A stretch of 64,000 nucleotides of DNA from Dama dama (lineage: Eukaryota; Chordata; Mammalia; Artiodactyla; Cervidae), in assembly GCF_033118175.1 (NCBI RefSeq), contig NC_083711.1, positions 49,176,001 to 49,240,000 on the forward strand, read 5' to 3'. This document shows, one piece after another, positions 55,901-64,000 of this stretch; positions within the stretch are counted from its first letter, which is position 1, and the number at the start of each line of letters is the position of its first letter. The notes beneath the pieces were generated by a model that was not told the DNA's origin, made no database searches, and saw only the letters and a program-made list of their open reading frames with translations. A program made the translations under genes and the position numbers.

Positions 55901-58900
55901 GATAAAATGTAATGCAAACTACTGGCTACAGTGGTGACAGAAGAAGTGCAAAGCCACAAACGGCAATCAGTGAGGCGCCCAGAGCTGGGCGGAGGACGAG
56001 GACGCTGCGCCCAGTGCCGGAGGGGCGAGTGAGGAAGCAGCGGCCCCAGACGGAAGTCAGAGCTCTGCTGGTCCAGTGAGAGCAGGGCCCACGAATGAAC
56101 TAGAATCACTACGAAAATAACTGCCCAGGGCAAAGAGGGGAAGGAAGACACATCCCGACATCTTCTTTCCTTGCCCTCCAACCTCCAACATTCCCAACAG
56201 AACAACCGGAAGCGCAACCTGCAAGAGGAAGGTTCCCTGTGAGGAGGAGCAGAACAGCGGGAGGGTGAGAAATGCCTTTCAGAACAGACAGGCCCAGGAC
56301 TCGCCCAGGTGGTAACACTGCTCACTCTAGGAAATACAGTAAGAAGGTATTTTGCTAGGAGCATCAAAATAGTAATGCTTTCCTCTTAAAACTTAAGTAT
56401 GTTGGAAGGCTGACTTACGAAAGATTTGGATTATCTTCTGTTAAATTATTTTCCTTTCTTGTCAAGCATTTGTAGAAAAAGCTACTAAAAATATGACTTC
56501 GTTCAACAAGTTCATCTGATGCCTTCTCCAATATAAGATACCTATAAAGTAACAATACCACAAAAGTAAGTTATTTTTAAGATTTTACCTGGTTTTCCTC
56601 CAATTATTTTATGTGTTCTGAAAATCTTCATTTACATGTCCAATTAGAGTCAAAGCAATCTTGCAGTTTGCTCTGATTTCAGATTTTTTTTTTTGTTCTT
56701 TAACTACCTTACCTTTAATCAAGATCAATTAAAGCAGAAATTTTCCATTTTCTCATTCATTTACTTAACACATATTTCTCAAGTTCCTAGTATGTGCTAA
56801 GATACCATATCTATACTAGCAACACTAAATGAGAGGGCGGAAAAACAAGTTCCTGCCCCCAGAAAAGTGAGGGTGAAAAGGAAATATTAAATCAGATAAA
56901 CATACAATCACATATAAAACTGAAACCATGACATTCCTAAAAAAATCCAGAGAAATTTTAATAACTCTTGAGACACAACTAGTCGCTAAATCCTTAGTCC
57001 ATTTCCAAGTAAAACAATTCTTCAACACAAGCTTATATTTCAATCACTTAGTGATTACATCTCTCATATTTAGAGAACTCTGGTGTTGCTAATAGTTTAT
57101 AAAGGTTCAAAAATGACCTTGTAATTGTTTTTTTTTTTAAAAAAGCATAAAAGACAAACTCAGCTTGAATGTTTTTAATGTGGTCATGCAGAGCATATAC
57201 TGTGTGACAGGAGACACAACGAATGCCTTTGGTGTGCCCCAAGTGTTCTTTTATCTTAATCTGAGTGATGATGACCTGGGTACATATATATGTGAACATT
57301 CATGAGCTGTACACTTAAAATTTGTGCACTTTCCTACTTGAAAGCTATTCATCAATTTTAAAAATAATTAGGAAGCAGTTCAAAAAATTAACATAGGATC
57401 CCCTCTGAAAAGAATTCAAAGAGACAGAGAAACAGGCACTTCAGTGAAAAACAAGTATACAAAAAAATACTCTTAGAATCAAATTATAAATAAAATTTTA
57501 GTAATTATTTCCAATAAAACATACCAAAATTAACACTGGAGATGATCTAATATATCTTGCAAAATATAAATTTGACACTACTTAGGGCTACAAAACTTAG
57601 TAAGATGTAAGATGCTCAACCTTTAGAAGGAAAATCATCGTAATGCCACCAATAACTTTAAAATAAGGCAAAATATTATATGAACCATAACAGAGATACA
57701 AAAAAGGTATTATGAGAGTTAATGCCTGTTTCATTGGGAAAGGTTTTCAAGAAGGCAACACTTGTGAGGAAGGGGAGTAAAATTTCAAAGGGGAATAAAA
57801 TTTTAACACGTTAAGATAAAAAGAAAAATATTCCATGAAGCAAGAGTAACAGGGCGTTAAGGCAGAAGAGTGACTAAGGGATGGGCTTTGTTTAGTAGAC
57901 TGTTTATAATTCAATTTTGCTGAACTACGCAATAGGCACAGGGTCATTAGTAAATGGCAGGAAAGACAAATTAGTGTCATATTATCAAAACACTCAAATG
58001 CTTGACTGAACTCACTTTGACGGGTAATAAGAAATAAAAATTTCTAATGAGATTTGCATTCATGAAGTAGTTTGTGAATAATAATGGTGGTAATAATATA
58101 CTTAACAGATAGGAAAACAGAGACAGAGGATACAAAAAATTAATTTAGGTATGATAAGTATACTAAAAAGATTGATGACAGGAGAAAGATAAATGAATTT
58201 GAGAGACCAAACCTACTACTCAGGCAACTGAGTATGTAGAAAGGAAAGAGAGGGTGAAGAGACAATGATAATGGAAACTTCACTTCCAGCCCAGATGGAA
58301 TAAGAGGGATCAGATTTACACTCCTATTTGAAACAAGCAAAAAATCAAACAAAATACATGGAGTTTTTAAAACACTGGACATCAGCAACAAATAGTGACC
58401 CTTGAGAGATGGTGAGCTCCATAATTGCCTCAGCTTACTGCCTTGATACATTTCAGATTACAACACAGAAAGGAATAACCCAGGAGATGCTGAGAGTCAG
58501 GAAAGGCTAAGGCAGCAAGACTTTGCAGATCAGAATACTGGAAAGGAAAAAGCAGTATAGACAGAAAACTCCAAACATATGCAGAGCATCCTCCCCAAGA
58601 ATTTAGCAGAATACTGATCACTGCATATACGTAAGGAAGACACTTAAGACTGGAAAAAGAACTATCTGAAAAAAGGAGAGAGAATGGTGCCCAGCATTCC
58701 TGCAGATGGCAGGAATACCGCCTGTCACTACGAGCCCGGCTGGAAAACCTCGAAATTCACGAGAGATTAAGTACAGTACTCAGAAGGATCTTTCCTCAGT
58801 AGTGGGGATTAATCTGTTGGTCTTACCTAATAAATCTTAAAAAGCAAGAGTTTAAAACCAGTGAACTGTTTCCAGATCAGTTCAGTTCAGTCGCTCAGGA

Positions 58901-61900
58901 GTGTCTGACTCTTTGCGACCCCATGGACTACAACACACCAGGTTTCCCTGTCCATCCCTACTCCCAGAGCCTACACAAACTCATGTCCATCGCACTGGTG
59001 ATGCCATCCAACCATCTCTTCCTCTGTTGTCCCCTTCTCCTCCCACCTTCCATCTTTCTCAGCATCAAGGTCTTTTCAAATGAGTCCGTTCTTCGCATAA
59101 GGTGGCCACAGTATTGGAGTTTCAGCTTCAGCATCACTCCTTCCAATGAACACCCAGGACTGATCTCCTTTAGGATGGACTGGTTGGATCTCCTTGCAGT
59201 CCAAGGGACTCTCAAGAGGCTTCTCCAACACCACAGTTCAAAAGCATCAATTCTTTGGCACGCAGCTTTCTTCACCATCCAACTCTCACATCCATACATG
59301 ACTACTGGGAAAACCATAGCTTTGACTAGATGGACCTTTGTTGGCAGAGTAATGTCTCTGCTTTTTAATATGTTGTTTAGGTTGTTCATAGCTTTTCTTC
59401 TAAGGAGCAAGCATCTTTTAATTTCATGGCTGTAGTCACCATCTTCAGTGATTTTGGAGCCCCAAAAATAAAATCTGTCACGGTTTACATTGATTCCCCA
59501 TCTATTTCCCATGAAGTGATGGGACCAGATGTCATGATCTTAGTTTTGTCAATGCTGAGTTTTAAGCCAAATTTTTCACTCTCTTCTTTCACTTTCATCA
59601 AGAGGCTCTTTAGGTCTCTCACTGTTTCCATTGTTTGCCATCTATTTGCCATGAAGTGATGGGACCGGGTGCCATGATCTTAGTTTTCTGAATGTTGAGC
59701 TTTAAGCCAAATTTTTCACTCTCCTCTTTCACTTTCATTAAGAGGCTCTTTAGTTCCTCTTCACTTTCTGTCATAAGGGTAGTATCACCTGCCTATCTGA
59801 GGTTATTAATATTTCTCCCAGCAATCTTGATTCCATCTTGTGCTTCATCCAGCCCAGCATTTCGCTGATGTACTCTGCATATAAGTTAAATAAGCAGGGT
59901 GACAATATACAGCCTTGACATACTCCTTTTCTTATTTGGAACCAGTCTGTTGTTCCATGTCCAGTTCTAAATGTTGCTTCTTGACTTGCATACAGAATTC
60001 TCACAGGCAGGTCTGTAGGGAGTTTTAGAATCTCAGAAGGCAACATAACCAGGAGGAAAAAAAAAAAAAAGAAAACCCACAGAATACAAGCCTAACCGCA
60101 ACTGTGGAAAAGGAACTTTCCCGCGAAAGGCTCTAACCTAACAACCCAAAGCACAGCCTGGCCTGCTCAGAGAACCAAGGACTGAGTGACTACCAAAGGA
60201 GAGACAGCTGGCTGCTACAGGCCCCTCCCCGCCTGGAGGCAGAGAGGCGGACAGCCAGAGCTGGAAGGCAAGGGGCTGCTGCAATCTCAACCCCAGAGAC
60301 GGGACCTCCCGCCAAACTGTGAGCAGGCTCCCAGCTGCTAATAACCAAGTTTTCCTGAGACCCTGGATGGCTGACAGCCACCAGGAGGGTCGCAGTCTGA
60401 GATCAGCTCTCCAGAGGAGACATACGGCACACCTGAGACAGTGCTCTCATGGCTCACCCGGGAAACCAAGCAGCTGGGACCAAGGAGGTGATTAGAACGC
60501 ACGGCCCACCTAGGACGGTGCACTTGCCAAGAACCTGGTCGCCTGAGCTGCTCAGACCGGCAAAGGGCACAGAACGCACACCCAACTCACAGAGGCTGAG
60601 CCAGAACCGTGTCTGAGTGTCTCCTGTGGAGGGACGGGTCAGCACTGGCCTGCCCCAGGGGTGGGGGCTCTGGGTGCAGCAGACCTGGGTGTGGCATAAG
60701 CCCTCTTGGAGGAGGTCGCCATTAGCCCCACCATAGAGCCACCAGAACTTACACAGGACTGGGGAAACAGATGCTTGGAGGGCACAAACAAAACTTTATG
60801 TGCACCAGGACGCAGGAGAAAGGAGCAGTAACTCCACTAGAAACTGGCCCAGACATGCCCATGAGTGTCCAAGAGTCTCTGGCGGAGGCGTAGGTCGGTG
60901 GTGGCCTGCGCAGGGTCAGGAGCACTGACCACATCAGTGCATGCATGGGACCTTCTGAAGGAGGTCATCTTTATCTGCATCACCTCCACCATAGTTTGGC
61001 CTCAAGTCAAGCAACAGGGAGGGAATACAGCCTCTCCCATCAACAGAAAATTGGATTAAAGATTTACCAAACACAGCCCGCCCATCAGAACAAGACGCAG
61101 TTTCCCCTCAGTCAGTCTCTACCTTCAGGAAGCTTCCAGAAGCCTCTTACTCTTATCCATCAGAGGGGAGACAGAATGAAAACCACAGTCACAGTAAACT
61201 AACCAAATGGATCACATGGACCACAGATTTGTCTAGCTCAATGAAACTATGAGCCATGCCGTGTAGGGCCACCCAATATGGATGGGTCATGGTGGAGTTT
61301 CCAAATATGTTTCAAAACAAAATTCAAAAATATTTATAGGAACATACCAGCACCCAGTAAAAATATCACCAGACATGCAAAGAAGAAAAAAAAAGTATGA
61401 CTCATAATGAGAAAAATCAGTCAATTGAAACCAACCCAGAACTGACAAGGATGCTAGAATAAGTAGAAAAAGACATTTTAAAAGTTATTATATAATATAT
61501 TCCATATATTCAAAAAGCTATAGGCATGAAAGATATTCTTTAAAAAGGCCCAAATAGAACTTCTAGAAATTCATTCTACAAAGTTCAAGATGAACAGCAG
61601 ATGGTAACATGAGACTTTTAAGTCTTATCCTTACTAGAGTAGGGATAGCACTATTATTAAAATGATAGGGCTGAAATTATATGATGATAATAAATTGATT
61701 TGGGAATGGTCAGTGAAATAATCAGGAGGCATCTTGAAAAATAAATGTTAGAAATGTGGGTCTAAGGATATAGTACAAAATGAGGACAAGAGACAAATTA
61801 TCGCTGCATGAAAGTTTATAAAACTTTTTTATAAATTCATTCAGCTTGGCTATATAAAAAATTGAAAACTATAAGAGAATAGTGATATAGATTTTTTAAA

Positions 61901-64000
61901 TGTTGGTTAACTTTTACAGCGCTAAGGACACATAAAGAACTATATAGTTGTTTCTTCCTGGTTCCCAAAGTGATCTGTCATTATGTAAGTACTTTTGTCA
62001 ATAATACTATAGTCAAAGCATCAGGCATCACTGACTCAATGGACATGAGTTTGAGCAAAATCTGGGAGATGGTAAGGGACAGAGCAGTCGGGCGGGCTGC
62101 AGTCCATGGGGTCACAAAGAGTTGGACCTGACTTAGTGACTGAACAACAAAATAGTCAAAGAAGTATCAATCAACAGCAAGCAAATAACACAAAGGAAAA
62201 CAAATGAAACAAGAGTAACTCTTCTCAAGTACATAGTATCTACGGGAAGTAAAGGAATGAAACTGGACTTGCCAACACTAGAAAACTTCCCTAGACAAAA
62301 TTTTTCAAATCTGAAATTTCAGCAAGTTATTTTCAGCTAGTTAAAATACTTCAGAGATATTTACTTTAAGATTCACATCAAAACGTGTAAAACAAATGAC
62401 ATAATGACATGATCATGCTTCATTGTACTTACTTAAGATAGAAATCAATGATTACATCATTAAGAAACTCTCCTTCTTCTAAGCACTCCAGATCTTCATT
62501 AGTTACTCCTAAGCCCCCTTTAGTAGGTGGTGGAGGATATACAATCAACCTTAAAAAATAAAAATGAAAGTAAAATATATTAGTAATGAAAACTCTAGTC
62601 TCAAAGGGATTTGTTCTTTGGGACAATACAGGGCAGTATTGAATACTTTCAATGACTAAAATCTTAGGGTAAAAATAATTGACACAATACAATAAACTAT
62701 ATTTTCCTTCCTTCGTTTTCACAAGCTACTGATAGTACTGTCATGGAGTATCTTTGCATTTCCAATCCTTCCCATGTGGGCTAGTCTCAGTTTTTATCTA
62801 ATCAACAGGTTATCTATCACTGAGGATGTCTCTCTTCTGTACAATATTTAACTTTCAACAAACTGAAGTAATAAACCACATAAGATTCTCCTATGCTCCA
62901 GTTTCCACTGTTAAGTTTGAATACCCAAGACTAAAACAGTCAGCAGTCAAAAACTATCTTCTCCTACTAGTAATGAGTCTATACCAGCTGGACAATGAAG
63001 AAATAACATGGGAACTTAGGAGGCAAGTTTCCCATAACAACATGCTTACAATATAAAACTTAGGAGAACATAAAGGAAATAAACCATCAGATAACAACCA
63101 GAAAAGTGGAAAACAAAATGACAACTAATTAGGCATTTTTTTCCTTTGGTACCCTCTCTTAAAGTTCAGAAATAAGAGCAGTTGTGATTTCTGGCTATAA
63201 TCTTGAAACAGACAGGGTGGTACTCACTGCACAAATATACTCAATAATAAAGGTATAACATGTACTTGTTGAACTAGAAAGATTCCAGAAGGTTAAGAAT
63301 CAACTGCAACTGATTTAATCTTCATAACCATTGCACCTAAATTAAATAATACGGGAAATTTTTAAGTCATAAAATGATAATAACTATTTAATGGCTATTT
63401 CCCTATCCTGTGCTGTCCATTTGTTTTTTAACAGAGAAAAGGAATCATGTAGAGGAACAGAAATTATTCTCAAATGCAAAGACTCCCTTATTCTACTTTA
63501 TTACCATAAGAAGACACAAAAAAGACCAAATAGGATCAAGAAAGTAACTTGTGAAGGGAAGTTCTAATAAACTTCAAAGTACCCGAAATTGAGGCACACT
63601 TTAGTAAGCAATTTCTCTTTTCCTATCATATATTCAGATATGGGATATATAATCTTAAAAACCATATACTTCTATTCAAATATTTCCAATAAAGGCTTTG
63701 ACACATTTGACATCTTGGCTGCCACTTCTGACTTCTTAACATAAAACATAAAACTAAGTGAAGTGGCATTGACTTGTTTTCTTGATTATTTCCATTATTA
63801 ACTGTCAGCAAGAAAGCAAAACTGAAAACATTTGAAAAGGTAAAATACTTAAACTCAGCAGCATGAATGAAAACTACTAAAGTGCCCGCCTATTACAAAC
63901 AGGATACGAGACAGTACATACTTCTGAACAGGTCCAGTGTGCCTGACTTCTCGCCATTCCTCATCTGGATTCGATGTAATGGAAAGCGAGTAGCAACCGC
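43815..64000 (-). CDS. SENP7: SENP7, last ten exons: SUMO protease catalytic domain
   Basis: SENP7 is a nuclear ULP1/SENP-type cysteine protease (peptidase family C48) that trims SUMO-2/3 chains and acts at chromatin. Exons: 63922-beyond 64000, 62433-62549, 56419-56541, 51819-51911, 51062-51186, 50023-50075, 46591-46634, 46430-46498, 46008-46158 and 43815-43952. They join without a break into about 329 residues. The triad is visible: His in [12 protein letters not shown] (codon 51182-51180), Asp in CILILDSLK (46479-46477) and Cys in [10 protein letters not shown] (46049-46047), with the oxyanion Gln of PKQDNSSDC six residues before Cys. The C-terminus ([15 protein letters not shown]...[10 protein letters not shown]) matches SENP7 and not SENP6. 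A variable loop between His and Asp is encoded by two short exons. The N-terminal SUMO-interacting and HP1-binding parts lie beyond 64000. Confidence 0.96.
44045..44175 (+). mobile_element. Old L1-type fragment
   Basis: AACAGCTTTAGTGAGACATAA...GTTGTGCAACCATCACCACA is a common diverged mammalian repeat, probably old L1. Confidence 0.5.
45385..45985 (-). mobile_element. Old L1 (L1M-type) fragment
   Basis: TTTCAGTTCTAGAATGTCCA, TTTAACTCTAATATTTGGGT and GTAATTTGTGATTATATGCTAG follow an old L1 in reverse orientation. It ends about 20 bp short of the SENP7 Cys-exon donor. Confidence 0.6.
46008..46158 (-). CDS. SENP7: SENP7 exon with catalytic Cys
   Basis: 151 nt encoding [50 protein letters not shown]. 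The nucleophile is the TGT at 46049-46047, within the SDCG motif of C48 proteases. The acceptor is TTTGATTTAAG|GTATT and the donor TTTAAG|GTATGT. Confidence 0.97.
46430..46498 (-). CDS. SENP7: SENP7 exon with catalytic Asp
   Basis: 69 nt encoding [17 protein letters not shown] and VQNLR plus two bases. The catalytic Asp is in ILILDSL (codon 46479-46477). The acceptor is CTTTTCATAG|GCCAT and the donor CGGGA|GTAAGT. Confidence 0.96.
46591..46634 (-). CDS. SENP7: SENP7 exon (44 nt)
   Basis: Encodes [14 protein letters not shown] plus two bases of Arg. The acceptor is GTTATTTCAG|AGTCC and the donor [26 protein letters not shown] across the junction matches SENP7. Confidence 0.92.
47042..47262 (+). 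mobile_element. Bov-tA SINE with rearranged tRNA head
   Basis: GGCTTCCCTTGTGGTTCAGC head, then an extra stretch forming overlapping inverted repeats (47053-47085), then a normal head (CCGCCTGCAATGTGGGAGAC) and body. Perfect 10-bp TSD GGACAAGAGA at 47032-47041 and 47263-47272. Confidence 0.92.
47820..49688 (+). mobile_element. BovB LINE, longest copy in the window, internally deleted
   Basis: Starts upstream of the RT, in the basic linker (about 47830-48115; [20 protein letters not shown]), and runs to the 3' end. RT pieces include [13 protein letters not shown] at about 48840-48880, followed directly by sequence from beyond the catalytic core; the YADD region is deleted. A Bov-tA interrupts it at 49114-49305. 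Confidence 0.93.
49114..49305 (-). mobile_element. Bov-tA SINE inside BovB
   Basis: Reverse Bov-tA ending CACAAGGGAAGCCC; perfect 12-bp TSD AAAGAAGGCTGA at 49102-49113 and 49306-49317. Confidence 0.93.
50023..50075 (-). CDS. SENP7: SENP7 exon (53 nt, variable loop)
   Basis: Encodes [18 protein letters not shown], a polar low-complexity loop between the catalytic His and Asp. The acceptor is TTTCTGAGTAG|ATAAC and the donor TCTCAA|GTAAGT. It was placed by phase (it completes the codon begun in the His exon) and by similarity in pattern to the human loop (DNDLRTTSTLSLSAEDSQ, from memory). Confidence 0.88.
50076..51818 (-). other. SENP7 introns flanking the His exon
   Basis: Two introns (50076-51061 and 51187-51818) on either side of the exon at 51062-51186. 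AT-rich, with no element recognised. Confidence 0.7.
51062..51186 (-). CDS. SENP7: SENP7 exon with catalytic His
   Basis: 125 nt encoding [27 protein letters not shown] and [14 protein letters not shown] plus one base. HWYL carries the catalytic His (codon 51182-51180) and its neighbouring Trp. After the LEE helix the sequence becomes a Gln/Ser-rich variable loop. The acceptor is TTTTTCAACAG|GTCTC and the donor ACAATAG|GTGATA. Confidence 0.95.
51819..51911 (-). CDS. SENP7: SENP7 exon
   Basis: 93 nt encoding [19 protein letters not shown] and [12 protein letters not shown]. The acceptor is TATTCCCAG|AATGG and the donor GAGTC|GTGAGT. The W-T-R...I-F...D-Y-I-F-V-P strand leads directly to the catalytic His in the next exon. 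Confidence 0.95.
52336..52531 (+). mobile_element. CHR-1-type SINE
   Basis: GGAATACCCTGGCAGTTCAG head, GGTTCAATCCCTGGTCTGGG, CTCCTGGCCAAAAAACCAAA, A-rich tail. Perfect 12-bp TSD ATTATAGGACAA at 52324-52335 and 52532-52543. Confidence 0.88.
53534..53650 (+). mobile_element. Bov-tA/Bov-A SINE, head missing
   Basis: Bov-A body TGGCAACCCACTCCAGTACT...GGACACGACTGAGCGACTTC, close to consensus. TSD TATACAGTAAA / TATAGAGTAAA at 53523-53533 and 53651-53661. Confidence 0.88.
54172..54240. repeat. (TGTATG)n microsatellite
   Basis: GTATGTGTATGTGTATGTGT run decaying into GT-rich sequence. Confidence 0.85.
54845..55045 (+). mobile_element. MIR remnant
   Basis: GAGAAAGAGCTTGAACTTTG...TAAGCTTCAGTTCACAACAA...AGGTACTCAATAAATGTTAA follow forward MIR order. 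Confidence 0.65.
55544..55730 (+). mobile_element. Young BovB 3' end
   Basis: GACCCTGATGCTGGGAAAGA...GACTGAGCGACTGAACTGAA, close to the common BovB 3' end. Perfect 11-bp TSD AACCACTGCTC at 55533-55543 and 55731-55741. Confidence 0.93.
55950..56300. other. GC-rich patch in SENP7 intron
   Basis: Much more GC-rich than its surroundings (for example GAGGCGCCCAGAGCTGGGCG), with several CpGs. The minus strand has an open frame of 178 codons (55831-56367) rich in Arg, Ser, Pro and Cys with no family resemblance. It may be an LTR or other old repeat I do not recognise. Confidence 0.35.
56419..56541 (-). CDS. SENP7: SENP7 exon
   Basis: 123 nt encoding [31 protein letters not shown] and NLTEDNPNL plus two bases of Ser. 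The acceptor is ACTTTATAG|GTATC and the donor CTTTC|GTAAGT. The [10 protein letters not shown] helix is typical of SENP6/7. Confidence 0.95.
57225..57370 (+). mobile_element. Old L1 3' end fragment
   Basis: ATTCATGAGCTGTACACTTA and ATTTGTGCACTTTCCTACTT, then an A-rich end. Confidence 0.55.
58878..61296 (-). mobile_element. BovB LINE with inverted 5' segment
   Basis: 58878-60018 is a reverse-oriented BovB 3' half: its edge reads CAGTTCAGTTCAGTCGCTC, and minus-strand frames give [20 protein letters not shown] and [19 protein letters not shown]. 60060-61296 is in the opposite orientation and resembles BovB 5' sequence (AAACTATGAGCCATGCCGTG, TAGGGCCACCCAATATGGAT, GGTCATGGTGGAG). The whole is flanked by a 10-bp TSD with one mismatch, GTTTCCAGAT / GTTTCCAAAT, at 58868-58877 and 61297-61306. 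An A-run lies at the joint (60057-60072). A 140-bp tandem duplication lies inside (59501-59780). Confidence 0.75.
59501..59780. repeat. 140-bp tandem duplication inside BovB
   Basis: TCTATTTCCCATGAAGTGAT at 59501 recurs as TCTATTTGCCATGAAGTGAT at 59641, and the following sequence (ATGATCTTAGTTTT, TTTAAGCCAAATTTTTCACT, CAAGAGGCTCTTTAG) repeats at the same 140-bp offset. Confidence 0.88.
62019..62151 (+). mobile_element. Short BovB/Bov-A 3' end
   Basis: GGCATCACTGACTCAATGGA...GACTTAGTGACTGAACAACA, with a perfect 10-bp TSD ATAGTCAAAG at 62009-62018 and 62152-62161. Confidence 0.9.
62433..62549 (-). CDS. SENP7: SENP7 exon, start of protease domain
   Basis: 117 nt encoding [28 protein letters not shown] and [10 protein letters not shown]. 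The proline run and the F-L-N-D-x-I-I-D-F element are the N-terminal SUMO-contact region of SENP6/7-type domains. The acceptor is TTTTTTAAG|GTTG and the donor CTTAA|GTAAGT. Confidence 0.95.
62550..63921 (-). other. SENP7 intron 62550-63921
   Basis: AT-rich, with no repeat or RNA gene recognised. Confidence 0.7.
63922..64000 (-). CDS. SENP7: SENP7 exon (5' end outside window)
   Basis: 79 nt visible, encoding [15 protein letters not shown] and [10 protein letters not shown] plus two bases of a Lys codon. The donor is TCAGAA|GTATGT. This is the approach to the protease domain; the acceptor lies past the window end. Confidence 0.9.

Larger units (their letters stand above)
51912..56418 (-). other. 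SENP7 intron 51912-56418
   Basis: Holds a CHR-1 SINE, a short Bov-tA, a GT-rich microsatellite, a MIR, a young BovB 3' end and a GC-rich patch (all listed separately). 52800-53500 and 53660-53760 resemble an old dispersed repeat of the MIR/L2 class. The rest is unrecognised. Confidence 0.7.
56542..62432 (-). other. SENP7 intron 56542-62432
   Basis: Holds an old L1 end (about 57225-57370), MIR/L2-like pieces (about 56750-56900 and 57700-57960), the inverted BovB (58878-61296) and a short BovB/Bov-A end (62019-62151). About 58000-58860 and 61310-62000 are unrecognised. Confidence 0.7.

Noticed and set aside
58958..59512. 184-codon open frame on the minus strand, possibly a domesticated reverse-transcriptase gene
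   Set aside because: It is the C-terminal RT region of a BovB copy; the same protein pieces recur, frame-broken, in four other BovB copies here. There are no splice sites or constraint suggesting host use.
1..64000. CRISPR arrays, operons, phage-like or plasmid-like modules
   Set aside because: Nothing of the kind; regularly spaced repeats here are SINEs, LINEs or microsatellites in a mammalian locus.

Overview
This is a stretch of nuclear DNA from a bovid ruminant (cattle, buffalo, sheep or goat; the sequence does not separate them). The evidence is the density of BovB (RTE-type) LINE fragments, Bov-tA/Bov-A2 and CHR-type SINEs and L1-BT 3' tails, lying among older mammalian MIR, L2, L1M and Tigger remnants. 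There is no sign of operons, CRISPR arrays or prokaryotic genes.

Two protein-coding genes are present, both on the minus strand and in tandem. IMPG2 (interphotoreceptor matrix proteoglycan 2, a retinal proteoglycan) has its start codon at 40900. Nine exons can be placed going down to 7539: 85, 252, 167, 32, 50, 83, 162, 59 and 21 nt. They give the signal peptide, the basic N-terminal region and the beginning of the first SEA domain, about 303 residues. The rest of the gene lies before position 1, so 1-7538 is read as intron 9. SENP7 (SUMO-2/3-chain protease) enters from beyond 64000 and ends at a TAG at 43815-43817. Its last ten exons are present and encode almost the whole ULP1-type catalytic domain, with the His, Asp and Cys triad on three separate exons. 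All exon phases join without a break in both genes, and all sites used are AG/GT. SENP7 ends about 2.9 kb upstream of the IMPG2 start codon.

The rest is intron and intergenic DNA full of retroelements. Layout: 1-7538 IMPG2 intron 9 (BovB, Bov-tA, L1 tails); 7560-40815 IMPG2 introns 8 to 1 (two large BovB copies, an L1 interrupted by a younger L1, many SINEs); 40901-43814 intergenic region with the SENP7 3'UTR; 43953-63921 SENP7 introns (one long BovB, a BovB copy with an apparent 5' inversion, many SINEs). For many insertions both target-site duplications (TSDs) can be seen, which fixes the element boundaries and the order of nesting.

I found no undescribed biological system. The best leads are local: a frame-preserving 21-nt microexon and an overlapping pair of splice donors in IMPG2, an apparent twin-primed BovB insertion at 58878-61296, a SINE whose tRNA head was rewritten by overlapping inverted repeats, an unidentified 343-bp insert inside a BovB copy, and a G-rich tract in an L1 tail.
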